Shown one piece after another: positions 44,194 to 52,288 of a stretch of 64,000 bases of DNA. The position numbers and the translations under genes are program-made. The notes beneath the pieces are model-generated. The model did no database searches and had not been told where the DNA came from. It saw only the letters and a list, made by a program, of their open reading frames with translations. The stretch lies in contig NZ_JACCHQ010000023.1 of NCBI RefSeq assembly GCF_016031655.1, forward strand, positions 62,001-126,000, read 5' to 3'. This stretch comes from Bradyrhizobium glycinis (GTDB lineage: Bacteria > Pseudomonadota > Alphaproteobacteria > Rhizobiales > Xanthobacteraceae). The stretch's first letter is position 1. Each line of letters starts with the position of its first letter.

Positions 44194-45594
44194 ATGTCGC
44201 TCCAGATCGCATCGCGCAAGAAGGCCTCCGCCCTCACCGCCCTCGTCACGGCCACGGCGATCGCGCTGACGCCGTTCTCGGCCGCGCGCGCGCAGGCCAA
44301 GGGGCCGCCAGTCCTGCGCGACACCGAGACCGAGCAGCTGCTGCGCGAATACACGCGCCCGATCCTGCGCGTTGCGGGCCTGGAGAAGCAGAACATCCAG
44401 ATGGTGATCATCAACGACGGCTCGTTCAACGCGTTCGTCGCGGACGGCCGCCGCATCTTCGTCAATTGGGGCGCGATCCTGCAATCGGAGACGCCGAACC
44501 AGATCATCGGCGTGCTCGCGCACGAGACCGGACATCTGGCCGGCGGCCATCTGTCCAAGCTGCGCGAGCAGCTCGCCGCCGCCCAGACCCAGATGATCAT
44601 CGCGATGCTGCTCGGCGCCGGCGCGATCGTCGCGGGCAGCACCCAGCGCAGCAGCACAGGCAACAACGGGCTCGCCAATGCCGGCGCCGCCGCGATCGCC
44701 GCTCCGCAGGAGGTGATCCGCCGCTCGCTGCTCTCCTACCAGCGCCAGCAGGAGGAGAACGCCGACCGTGCCGGCGTGAAATTCCTGGCTGCGACCCAGC
44801 AATCGCCCAAGGGCATGTACGAGACTTTCAAACGCTTCAGCAGCGAGAGCCTGTTCGCCGCGCGCGGTGCCGATCCCTACCTGCAGTCGCATCCGATGCC
44901 GGCCGAGCGCGTCGCAGCGCTACAGGAGTTCGCAAGCTCCAGCCCCTACTGGAACAAGAAGGACGATCCCGCGCTCCAGCTCCGGCACGACATGGTCCGC
45001 GCCAAGATCTCCGCCTTCATGGAGCGGCCGGAGACGGTGTACCGCCGCTATCCCCAGACCAACGACAGCCTGCCGGCGCGCTATGCCCGCGCCATCAGCA
45101 CCTATCTGCACGGCGATCTGCGCAGCGCGCTCGCCCAGATCGACGCGCTGATCCAGGTGCAGCCGAACAACCCGTATTTCTACGAGGTGCGCGGCCAGGC
45201 GCTGCTCGAAAGCGGCAAGGCGGCCGAAGCGATTGCTCCCTTGCGTAAGGCCGTCGCCCTCTCGAACAACGCCCCCCTCATCGAGATGTTACTTGGGCAG
45301 GCTCTGGTCGGAACCGATAATAAGGCCTACACCGACGAGGCCGTTCGGATTCTCCGCGCCGCGGTGGCCCGGGAGCCCGAAGCGGCGCTCGGTTATACCC
45401 AGCTCGCGATGGCCTATGGCCGGAAGGGAGATTATGCGGAGGCAGATCTCGCCTCGGCCCAGGCCGCATATTTGCGCGGCGACAACAAGACCGCCCGCGA
45501 GCTTGCCACGCGCGCGAAAACCCGTTTCGCCGTCGGCACGCCCGGATGGGTCAAGGCCGACGACATCGTTGCGGCGAAGCCGCCGCGCAACTGA
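44194..45594 (+). CDS. M48 metalloprotease with TPR repeats, BepA-like
   Basis: 466-aa periplasmic zinc protease. N-terminal signal peptide (SALTALVTATAIALTPFSAARA in part, cut near residue 33), M48 domain with HETGH at residues 110-114 and the third ligand Glu in QEENADRAG, a hydrophobic loop (QMIIAMLLGAGAIVAGS), and C-terminal tetratricopeptide repeats (about 300-440). The layout matches BepA/YfgC, which maintains outer-membrane protein assembly. ATG 44194 chosen as the first start giving a signal peptide. Upstream of the DsbA-like gene on the same strand, 96 bp apart: a periplasmic quality-control pair. Confidence 0.92.
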   Translation: MSLQIASRKKASALTALVTATAIALTPFSAARAQAKGPPVLRDTETEQLLREYTRPILRVAGLEKQNIQMVIINDGSFNAFVADGRRIFVNWGAILQSETPNQIIGVLAHETGHLAGGHLSKLREQLAAAQTQMIIAMLLGAGAIVAGSTQRSSTGNNGLANAGAAAIAAPQEVIRRSLLSYQRQQEENADRAGVKFLAATQQSPKGMYETFKRFSSESLFAARGADPYLQSHPMPAERVAALQEFASSSPYWNKKDDPALQLRHDMVRAKISAFMERPETVYRRYPQTNDSLPARYARAISTYLHGDLRSALAQIDALIQVQPNNPYFYEVRGQALLESGKAAEAIAPLRKAVALSNNAPLIEMLLGQALVGTDNKAYTDEAVRILRAAVAREPEAALGYTQLAMAYGRKGDYAEADLASAQAAYLRGDNKTARELATRAKTRFAVGTPGWVKADDIVAAKPPRN

Positions 45595-45690
45595 CGCAAT
45601 TCGAACGACGCCCGACCACGACGTCACGACACCGGGCTTGAATCCGCCGGGACGTTTCTCGAAACCTGCTTTGGATAAGAGGATTTGACT

Positions 45691-46458
45691 ATGCCTTCGC
45701 TGCGCCTGCTCGCTCCTGCCTTGTTCGCGCTCGCCATGTTCGGCGCAGCCGCGCCCGCCTCGGCCGACAGCTTCTCCGATAGCCAGCGCACCGAGATCGA
45801 GAAGATCATCAAGAACTATCTCGTCAGCCATCCCGAGGTGCTCGAGGAGGCCATGGCCGAGCTCAGCAAGCGCCAGGCCGCGGCCGAGACGCAGAAGCAC
45901 GAAGCCAGCATCGCGCAGAACGCCGAGGCGATCTTCAACTCGCCGCGCCAGGTCGTGCTCGGCAACAGGGACGGCGACGTCACCTTCGTCGAGTTCTTCG
46001 ACTACAATTGCGGCTATTGCAAACGTGCCATGGACGACATGCTGACCCTCATGAAGGGCGATCCGAAGCTGAAGGTCGTGCTGAAGGAGTTTCCGGTGCT
46101 GAGCCAGGGCTCGGTCGAAGCGGCGCAGGTCGGGGTCGCCGTGCGCATGCAGGACCCCTCCGGTAAGAAATATCTCGACTTCCACCAGAAGCTGCTCGGC
46201 GGCCGCGGCGCCGCCGACAAGGCCCGCGCGATGCAGGCCGCCAAGGAAGCCGGTCTCGACACGGCTCGCATCGAGAAGGACATCGCCAGCCCCGAGGTGC
46301 GCGCCACCATCGAGGAGAATTTCAAGCTCGCCGAAGCGATGGGCATGAACGGCACGCCGAGCTACGTGATCGGCAAGCAGATCGTGATCGGCGCCGTCGG
46401 CGTCGAAAGCCTCAAGGAGAAGATCGGCATTGCCCGTTGCGGCAAGGCGACTTGCTGA
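45691..46458 (+). CDS. DsbA-family thiol:disulfide oxidoreductase
   Basis: 255-aa periplasmic protein: signal peptide (LLAPALFALAMFGAAAPASA), an alpha-helical N-terminal region (about 28-88) and a DsbA/Com1-like thioredoxin domain with active site Cys107-Gly-Tyr-Cys110 (DYNCGYCKRAM) and cis-Pro loop NGTPSYVIG. Two more cysteines are at the C-terminus (ARCGKATC). The N-terminal helical region resembles ScsC/Com1-type disulfide isomerases. Start ATG 45691 with AGAGGA at about 45677. Terminator follows. Confidence 0.92.
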   Translation: MPSLRLLAPALFALAMFGAAAPASADSFSDSQRTEIEKIIKNYLVSHPEVLEEAMAELSKRQAAAETQKHEASIAQNAEAIFNSPRQVVLGNRDGDVTFVEFFDYNCGYCKRAMDDMLTLMKGDPKLKVVLKEFPVLSQGSVEAAQVGVAVRMQDPSGKKYLDFHQKLLGGRGAADKARAMQAAKEAGLDTARIEKDIASPEVRATIEENFKLAEAMGMNGTPSYVIGKQIVIGAVGVESLKEKIGIARCGKATC

Positions 46459-46486
46459 TCACAGGTTTTACCATACCGAGTACAGC

Positions 46487-46514
46487 AAAGGCCGGCAGAC
46501 ATGCCGGCCTTTTT
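46487..46514 (+). terminator. Rho-independent terminator after DsbA-family gene
   Basis: Perfect 10-bp stem AAGGCCGGCA / TGCCGGCCTT with GACA loop, followed by TTTTTC. Confidence 0.93.
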
Positions 46515-46596
46515 CTTGCGGGGAACGTTGGCGCCTTCGTGCAAAGTCATTCATCTGGCGTTCAACAAACAAAAGCCGCGGAACAGTCGAAGTTCC

Positions 46597-46621
46597 GGAA
46601 CAACTCAAATCTCCTTTCGTT
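46597..46621 (+). promoter_or_regulatory. Candidate EcfG (general stress) promoter for DUF1236 gene
   Basis: GGAAC (46597-46601), 16 bp, CGTT (46618-46621): an exact match to the EcfG consensus GGAAC-N16/17-CGTT of Bradyrhizobium. It is 45 bp upstream of the DUF1236 start, a normal promoter distance. Confidence 0.7.
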
Positions 46622-46665
46622 GTCGGCGCGGGCAATGACGCGAATGAACACGTGAGGAGAATTCG

Positions 46666-47553
46666 ATGTTGAACCGCTTTATGATTTCAGTTGCCGCAGT
46701 CGCCCTCGTCGCGGGCGCCGGTCTGGCGAACGCACAAGACAAGGGCCGCGACACTGGCGCTGGCTCGCAGCAGATGCAGCACTCCCAGCCCTCCGGCGGC
46801 GCCGCCGAGCGCGGTGGCTCGATGGGCCGGGATTCCATGAGCCATGACAAGGGTACCGTTGGCCAGGCCGGCGGCTCCGGCACGATGAAGTCCGAAGACA
46901 AGTCCGGCGCGATGAAGGACGAGCGCTCCTCGGGCGGCGCGATGAACAAGAACGCGGCCGAGGACAAGGCCGGTGCCACCAAGGGCCAGCGCACTGACGA
47001 TCGCGCGCAGGGTCAGATGGACAAGTCCCAGCAGGACAAGTCCAAGAGCATGAGCCAGGACACCAGCAAGTCCGGCAGTAAGGACCAGAAGGACATGAAG
47101 GCTGAGGGCAGCAAGAGCGGCACCTCGACCAGCAACGCCGAGACCCAGAAGGGCACCGGCACGAGCACCAGCCAGAAGGCCCAGGGCCAGACCGGCACCA
47201 GCACCAACCAGAACGCGCAGGGCCAGACTGGCACCAGCTCGACCCAGAACGCGCAGGGCCAGAGCTCGACCACGGTCGGCCAGGCCGGCGCCGCTGCCAA
47301 GCTTTCGACCGAGCAGCGGACGCAGATCACGTCCGTGATCCGCGAGGAGCGTGTCGCCCCCGTGACGAACGTGAACTTCTCGATCTCGGTCGGCACCCGC
47401 ATCCCGCGCGAGGGCATTACCCTGCACGCCCTGCCGTCGCGGGTCGTGACCATCTATCCGGAGTGGCGGACCTACAAGTACATCCTGGTCCGCGATGAGA
47501 TCGTCATCGTCAATCCGGACACCTATGAGATCGTGGCCGTCCTGAACGTCTAA
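46666..47553 (+). CDS. DUF1236 protein with low-complexity middle
   Basis: 295-aa exported protein. Signal peptide (MISVAAVALVAGAGLANAQ, cut after Ala near residue 23), then about 180 residues rich in Gly, Ser, Lys, Gln and Thr with no fixed fold, including four near-repeats of (A/G)QGQTGTST-QN at about 160-205, and a C-terminal DUF1236 domain (about 210-295; LSTEQRTQITSVIREE, VGTRIPREGITLHALP, DTYEIVAVL). DUF1236 is common and unexplained in Bradyrhizobium. The EcfG-like promoter suggests it is made in general stress; the hydrophilic region resembles desiccation-protective proteins, which is inference. GGAG ribosome site and a downstream terminator. Confidence 0.9.
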   Translation: MLNRFMISVAAVALVAGAGLANAQDKGRDTGAGSQQMQHSQPSGGAAERGGSMGRDSMSHDKGTVGQAGGSGTMKSEDKSGAMKDERSSGGAMNKNAAEDKAGATKGQRTDDRAQGQMDKSQQDKSKSMSQDTSKSGSKDQKDMKAEGSKSGTSTSNAETQKGTGTSTSQKAQGQTGTSTNQNAQGQTGTSSTQNAQGQSSTTVGQAGAAAKLSTEQRTQITSVIREERVAPVTNVNFSISVGTRIPREGITLHALPSRVVTIYPEWRTYKYILVRDEIVIVNPDTYEIVAVLNV

Positions 47554-47575
47554 AGGCCGGACACCGGCAATCTCG

Positions 47576-47601
47576 GGGGCGGGCAGCTTGCCCGCCCCTT
47601 T
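47576..47601 (+). terminator. Rho-independent terminator after DUF1236 gene
   Basis: Perfect 10-bp stem GGGGCGGGCA / TGCCCGCCCC with GCT loop, followed by TTTGCTTG. Confidence 0.85.
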
Positions 47602-47781
47602 GCTTGCGCTCGGCAGCCACGCTTTCGCCTGGTTAACAAGCAATTTCCGTAGTTTCCGCACAGGTTTTTGCGCACTGGATGAGGTGCTTGAACCCGGCCC
47701 TCAAGGCCCTTCAAGGCTTCCCCTCACGCGCTTTGTTACCTATAACCCCCGCCACGCCGAAACACCTCTTCCGGGATTGGA

Positions 47782-48249
47782 ATGGCCGAACCTGCAACCG
47801 ACACGATCCTCGTCCTGAACGGGCCGAACCTCAACATGCTGGGGACCCGGGAGCCCGAAAAGTATGGCCATGCGACGCTGGCCGACGTCGAGGCGCTGTG
47901 CCGGGAGACCGCCGCGACGTTCGGCCTGAAGGCGGATTGTCGGCAGTCCAACCGCGAGGGCGAGCTGATCGACTTCATCCACGAGGCGCATCGGCGCAAG
48001 ATGAAGGGCATCATCATCAATGCCGGCGGCTATTCCCACACCTCGATCGCACTGCACGATGCGCTGCTCGCCGTGCAGATTCCGACGGTCGAGGTGCATG
48101 TGACCAACATCCACGCCCGCGAGAGCTTTCGTCACCATTCCTACACCGCGCGCGCGGCTTTCGCCTCGCTCTGCGGTTTCGGCATCGAAGGCTACCGCCT
48201 CGCCATCCAGGGCCTTGCCGCCAAGCTCGGCATCAAGCCCAACGCCTGA
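47782..48249 (+). CDS. aroQ: 3-Dehydroquinate dehydratase, type II
   Basis: 155-aa type II dehydroquinase of the shikimate pathway (3-dehydroquinate to 3-dehydroshikimate). Family motifs: VLNGPNLNMLGTREPEKYG, with the catalytic Tyr in that segment; QSNREGELIDFIHEA; NAGGYSHTSIALHDAL (e.g. NAGGYSHTS); and the catalytic His in VEVHVTNIHARESFR. First gene of aroQ-accB-accC, 35 bp before accB; this linkage is usual in Rhizobiales. Confidence 0.97.
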   Translation: MAEPATDTILVLNGPNLNMLGTREPEKYGHATLADVEALCRETAATFGLKADCRQSNREGELIDFIHEAHRRKMKGIIINAGGYSHTSIALHDALLAVQIPTVEVHVTNIHARESFRHHSYTARAAFASLCGFGIEGYRLAIQGLAAKLGIKPNA

Positions 48250-48284
48250 CGCTCCCTTCCATCAGAACATTCGGATCAAACAAC

Positions 48285-48779
48285 ATGGCGCGCCAGCCAG
48301 ACGACAAAGCAGCCGCAAAGTTTTCCAGCGAGGATTCGGCGCTCGTTCGCGAGCTAGCACTTCTGCTCGATGAGACCAGCCTCACTGAGATCGAGATCGA
48401 GCGGGCGGGCCTGCGCCTGCGCGTCGCCCGCAACATCAGCGTCGCCGCGACCATGCCGATGCCGATGCCAGCCGCACCCGCCGCGCTTCCGGCGGCCGCA
48501 AGCACCGCTGCGGCCGCCCCTGCCGCTGCCGATCTGTCGAAGCATCCCGGCGCCGTGACCTCGCCGATGGTCGGCACCGCCTATTGGGCGCCGGAGCCGG
48601 GCGCAAAGCCGTTCATCGACGTCGGCACCAAAGTCTCGGTCGGCCAGACCCTGCTGATCATCGAAGCCATGAAGACGATGAACCAGATCCCCTCGCCGCG
48701 CGCCGGCACGGTGACGCAGATCCTGGTCGAGGACGGCCAGCCGGTCGAGTACGGCGAGCCGCTGGTGATTATTGAGTGA
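48285..48779 (+). CDS. accB: Biotin carboxyl carrier protein of acetyl-CoA carboxylase
   Basis: 164-aa BCCP. N-terminal helical part about 1-55, Ala/Pro-rich linker about 56-88, and biotinyl domain about 92-164 with the biotin-bearing Lys130 in EAMKTM. It carries CO2 from AccC to the carboxyltransferase to make malonyl-CoA for fatty-acid synthesis. Start ATG 48285 gives the expected length. A palindromic repeat separates it from accC. Confidence 0.96.
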   Translation: MARQPDDKAAAKFSSEDSALVRELALLLDETSLTEIEIERAGLRLRVARNISVAATMPMPMPAAPAALPAAASTAAAAPAAADLSKHPGAVTSPMVGTAYWAPEPGAKPFIDVGTKVSVGQTLLIIEAMKTMNQIPSPRAGTVTQILVEDGQPVEYGEPLVIIE

Positions 48780-48780
48780 C

Positions 48781-48852
48781 GCGAATGGGGAATAGCGAAT
48801 AGCGAATGGCGTCAGCCTTCCCTACTCGCCATTCGCCACTCGCCATTCGCTG
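48781..48852. repeat. Palindromic repeat between accB and accC
   Basis: GCGAATGGGGAATAGCGAAT and its near-complement ACTCGCCATTCGCC face each other, with tandem GCGAATAGCGAATGG and CGCCATTCGC units. Resembles a repeat scattered through Bradyrhizobium genomes. It fills almost all of the 82-bp accB-accC gap and can fold into a long mRNA hairpin. Confidence 0.8.
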
Positions 48853-48861
48853 CAGGACAAC

Positions 48862-50220
48862 ATGTTCGACAAGATCCTCATAGCCAATCGCGGCGAGATC
48901 GCCCTTCGCATCCTCAGGGCCTGCAAGGAGCTCGGGATCGCCACCGTCGCCGTGCACTCCACCGCCGACGCCGATGCCATGCATGTGCGGCTGTCGGACG
49001 AGAGCGTCTGCATCGGGCCGCCGGCGTCCAAGGACAGCTATCTCAACGTGCCTGCCCTGCTCGCGGCCTGCGAGATCACCGGCGCCGATGCCGTGCATCC
49101 CGGTTACGGCTTCCTCTCCGAGAACGCGCGGTTTGCGGAAATCCTCGCCGAGCACAATCTGCACTTCATCGGTCCGAAGGCCGAGCACATCCGCCTGATG
49201 GGCGACAAGATCGAGGCCAAGAAGACCGCCAAGCGCCTCGGCATCCCCGTGGTGCCCGGCTCGGACGGCGCCGTAGGTCCCGACGACGATGCGATGGCGA
49301 TCGCGCGGAAGATCGGCTTCCCCGTGCTGGTGAAGGCGGCGGCGGGCGGCGGCGGCCGCGGCATGAAGGTCGCGCACAGCGAGGCGGACCTCCAGGTGGC
49401 GCTGTCGACGGCGGCCAACGAGGCCAAATCCGCCTTTGGCGATGCCTCCGTCTACCTCGAAAAATACCTGCAGAAGCCGCGCCACATCGAGATCCAGATC
49501 CTCGGCGACGGCCGCGGCGGCGCAATCCATCTCGGCGAACGCGACTGCTCGCTGCAGCGCCGCCACCAGAAGGTCTGGGAAGAAGGCCCCTCGCCCGTGC
49601 TCGCCGCCGCCGCGCGCGCGAAGATCGGCGAGACCTGCGCGAAAGCGATGCGCGAGATGAAATATCTCGGCGTCGGCACCATCGAGTTCCTGTACGAGGA
49701 CGGCGAGTTCTACTTCATCGAGATGAACACCCGCATCCAGGTGGAGCATCCCGTCACCGAAAGCATCACCGACATCGACCTGGTGCTGGAGCAGATCCGC
49801 ATCGCCGCCGGCGGCGACCTGCCGGCCAAGCAGGACGAGGTCCAGGTCATCGGCCATGCGATCGAGTGCCGCATCAACGCCGAGAATCCGCAGACCTTCC
49901 GCCCCTCACCCGGCCGGATCCTGCAATATCATCCGCCCGGCGGCCTCGGGGTGCGGATCGATTCCGCCGTCTACCAGGGTTACACCATCCCGCCTTATTA
50001 CGACTCCCTCGTCGGCAAGCTGATCGTGCACGGCAAGACCCGCGCCGAATGCCTGATGCGGCTGCGCCGTGCGCTGGATGAGATGGTGGTCGAAGGCATC
50101 GAGACCACGCTGCCGCTGTTCCGTGCGCTGGTGCGCGAAGCCGACATCATCAACGGCGACTACCACATCCACTGGCTGGAGCAGTACCTGGCCGGCAAGG
50201 CGGAACCCGCCCCACGATAA
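48862..50220 (+). CDS. accC: Acetyl-CoA carboxylase, biotin carboxylase subunit
   Basis: 452-aa ATP-grasp enzyme that carboxylates biotin on AccB. N-terminal FDKILIANRGEIALRILRAC, ATP-binding Gly-rich loop AAAGGGGRGMK, catalytic region FIEMNTRIQVEHPVTE, and the C-terminal domain with ECRINAENPQTFRPSPG. Full length for the family. Follows accB by 82 bp across a repeat; probably still one transcript. Confidence 0.97.
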   Translation: MFDKILIANRGEIALRILRACKELGIATVAVHSTADADAMHVRLSDESVCIGPPASKDSYLNVPALLAACEITGADAVHPGYGFLSENARFAEILAEHNLHFIGPKAEHIRLMGDKIEAKKTAKRLGIPVVPGSDGAVGPDDDAMAIARKIGFPVLVKAAAGGGGRGMKVAHSEADLQVALSTAANEAKSAFGDASVYLEKYLQKPRHIEIQILGDGRGGAIHLGERDCSLQRRHQKVWEEGPSPVLAAAARAKIGETCAKAMREMKYLGVGTIEFLYEDGEFYFIEMNTRIQVEHPVTESITDIDLVLEQIRIAAGGDLPAKQDEVQVIGHAIECRINAENPQTFRPSPGRILQYHPPGGLGVRIDSAVYQGYTIPPYYDSLVGKLIVHGKTRAECLMRLRRALDEMVVEGIETTLPLFRALVREADIINGDYHIHWLEQYLAGKAEPAPR

Positions 50221-50231
50221 TCACCCCTCAT

Positions 50232-50256
50232 GGAACCCTTGGCCCCCAATCGCGTT
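50232..50256 (+). promoter_or_regulatory. Candidate EcfG (general stress) promoter for CHASE3 kinase operon
   Basis: GGAAC (50232-50236), 16 bp, CGTT (50253-50256), an exact match to the EcfG consensus, 69 bp upstream of the kinase start. It overlaps the hairpin that may end accC transcription. Confidence 0.65.
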
Positions 50257-50278
50257 CTGGAGGGTTGGGGCCAGTTCC
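50232..50278 (+). terminator. Hairpin downstream of accC, possible terminator
   Basis: Imperfect inverted repeat: GGAA-n5-GGCCCC-c-AA (50232-50249) pairs with TTGGGGCC-ag-TTCC (50265-50278). TTTT at 50288 follows at some distance, so termination may be weak. The left arm is also the -35 element of the candidate EcfG promoter. Confidence 0.5.
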
Positions 50279-50324
50279 GAAGGGGCGTTTTGATCTCCAT
50301 TGCACGAAAAACAGGTGAATCGTC

Positions 50325-51851
50325 GTGACGGCTGAAGGCCAGCGACGGCGCGCATTCTGGCAGATCCTGCTGTTCGCAGCGGGCCTCTTAGTGCTGACCG
50401 TGATCAGCGCCGGCTCCGTCTACCTCGTCAACAGGGCGCGAGAGGACAACAAATGGGTAATTCACACCATCGAGGCTCAAAACCAGATTAATGCCCTCCT
50501 GCTGGAAATCCGGCGTGCGGAAAGCACCGCCCGAGGCTACCTGCTGACCCGAAGATCGGATTTCAAGGAAGACCATGACAAGGCCGTAGCTGCGATCGTG
50601 CCTGCGCTCGACAGGCTCACACGCCTGATCGGCGACAATCCGCAACAGCGCAAGAGCATCGACACGCTGAGTTCGGCGATCGAGACGCGACTCGGCCAAT
50701 TCGCGCAGGAGATGGATTTCATCCGTCAGGATCAGCCGGAGAAGGCCGCAGCGTTGGTTAGCGAACTCGCCTCCACCGATACCACGGCCGCGATCGCCGA
50801 AGTCGCGACGGGGATGCTCCGGGAAGAGGAGCGGCTGTTCCGCCTTCGTACTGTCAACTCCGACCGCAGCCAGACCCTGGCCGCCTCGATGACCGGTATC
50901 GGATCCGGCCTGGTCGTGGTGCTGGCGCTGATCTCGATCTGGCTGGTGCGGCGTTCGACAGGCGTGCGCGACGAAGCCGAAGCGCGCCTGCGCGATGCCA
51001 ACCTCAATCTCGAGGCTATCGTCGACGAGCGCACGGTGGACCTGCGCGAAGCCAACGACGAGATCCAGCGCTTTGCCTATATCGTCAGCCACGATCTGCG
51101 CTCGCCACTCGTCAACATCATGGGCTTCACGAGCGAGCTCGAAGAGCTCGGCGCCGACATCTTCCGCCGCATCGGCAGCCTCTCGCACGCCCCTGCGGAA
51201 GGAGCGCCGCTCGCGCCCGCCGTGCCGGGCGAGATCGCGCTCGAGGGCGCCGACAAGCAGCTCGCGGAGGATTTCTCCGAAGCGCTCGGCTTCATCAAAT
51301 CGTCGATCGCCAAGATGGACCGGCTGATCTCCGCCATCCTCAACCTCACCCGCGAGGGCCGGCGCGAATTCCAGCCGGTGAAGGTCGATACGCGCGAGCT
51401 GATCGAGGCCATCGTGGCGACGCTGGCGCACCAGGCCGCCGAGGCGCAGGCCGAAATCCACCTCGAGCCCTTGCCGGACGTCGTGAGCGACCGTCTCGCG
51501 CTCGAGCAGATCTTCTCCAACCTGATCGACAACGCGATCAAATATCTCAAGCCCGGCGTGCCCGGCGAGATCAGAATCCGCGGGCGGACCAAGCTCGGCT
51601 ACGCTATCTTCGAGATCAGCGACAACGGCCGCGGCATCGATCCCAAGGACCACCAGCGGATATTCGACCTGTTCCGCCGCGCGGGAACCCAGGATAAGCC
51701 CGGCCAGGGCATTGGTCTTGCGCATGTGCGTGCACTTGTGCGTCGCCTCGGCGGCACCATGTCGGTATCATCGGAACTGAATGCGGGCAGCACCTTCACG
51801 ATCACGCTGCCGATCGCCTGGAACGTGAGCAACCGGAACCGAGATCGATGA
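50325..51851 (+). CDS. CHASE3-domain sensor histidine kinase
   Basis: 508-aa membrane kinase. Two membrane helices (about 12-34 and 190-208) enclose a CHASE3 sensor domain (IEAQNQINALLLEIRRAEST, e.g. RRAESTARGYLLT). After a coiled coil comes the dimerisation domain with phospho-His256 (AYIVSHDLRSPLVN) and an ATPase domain with N box (NLIDNAIKYL), DNGRGIDP and GQGIGLAHVRALVRRLGG. A charged insert (about 275-310) splits the dimerisation helices. GTG start 50325. Its stop overlaps the next receiver gene by four bases. The H-box resembles phytochrome-type kinases, which pair with Rcp1-like receivers. Confidence 0.93.
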   Translation: MTAEGQRRRAFWQILLFAAGLLVLTVISAGSVYLVNRAREDNKWVIHTIEAQNQINALLLEIRRAESTARGYLLTRRSDFKEDHDKAVAAIVPALDRLTRLIGDNPQQRKSIDTLSSAIETRLGQFAQEMDFIRQDQPEKAAALVSELASTDTTAAIAEVATGMLREEERLFRLRTVNSDRSQTLAASMTGIGSGLVVVLALISIWLVRRSTGVRDEAEARLRDANLNLEAIVDERTVDLREANDEIQRFAYIVSHDLRSPLVNIMGFTSELEELGADIFRRIGSLSHAPAEGAPLAPAVPGEIALEGADKQLAEDFSEALGFIKSSIAKMDRLISAILNLTREGRREFQPVKVDTRELIEAIVATLAHQAAEAQAEIHLEPLPDVVSDRLALEQIFSNLIDNAIKYLKPGVPGEIRIRGRTKLGYAIFEISDNGRGIDPKDHQRIFDLFRRAGTQDKPGQGIGLAHVRALVRRLGGTMSVSSELNAGSTFTITLPIAWNVSNRNRDR

Positions 51852-52288
51852 CCCAGCCTGTCACCATCATCATGATCGAGGACGACGAGGGCCATGCCCG
51901 CCTGATCGAGCGCAACATCCGCCGCTCGGGCGTCAACAACGAGATCGTCTCCTTCGCCACCGGCACCGAGGCCATGCGGCACCTGTTCGGCGCCGACGGC
52001 TCCGGGCGCGTGCAGAAGCGCAACGCGCTCCTGATCCTGCTCGACCTCAACCTGCCCGACATGACCGGGATCGACATCCTGAAGCAGATCAAGGAGAACA
52101 AATACCTGAAGGCCTCGCCCGTGGTGGTGCTGACCACCACCGACGATTCCCAGGAGATCAAGCGCTGCTACGAGCTCGGCTGCAACGTCTACATCACCAA
52201 GCCCGTCAACTACGAGAATTTCGCCAACGCCATCCGGCAGCTCGGGCTGTTCTTCTCGGTCATCCAGGTCCCGCCCGCCGCCACATGA
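51848..52288 (+). CDS. Stand-alone response regulator, Rcp1-like
   Basis: 146-aa single receiver domain without an output domain. Acidic pocket IEDDEGHA, phospho-acceptor Asp66 (LLDLNLPDMTG), Thr in VVLTTTDD and Lys in YITKPVNYENF. The sequence resembles Rcp1-type receivers, normally partnered with phytochrome-type kinases. ATGA overlaps at both ends couple it to the kinase before and the receiver-kinase after, so it probably carries phosphate between them. Confidence 0.94.
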   Translation: MTQPVTIIMIEDDEGHARLIERNIRRSGVNNEIVSFATGTEAMRHLFGADGSGRVQKRNALLILLDLNLPDMTGIDILKQIKENKYLKASPVVVLTTTDDSQEIKRCYELGCNVYITKPVNYENFANAIRQLGLFFSVIQVPPAAT

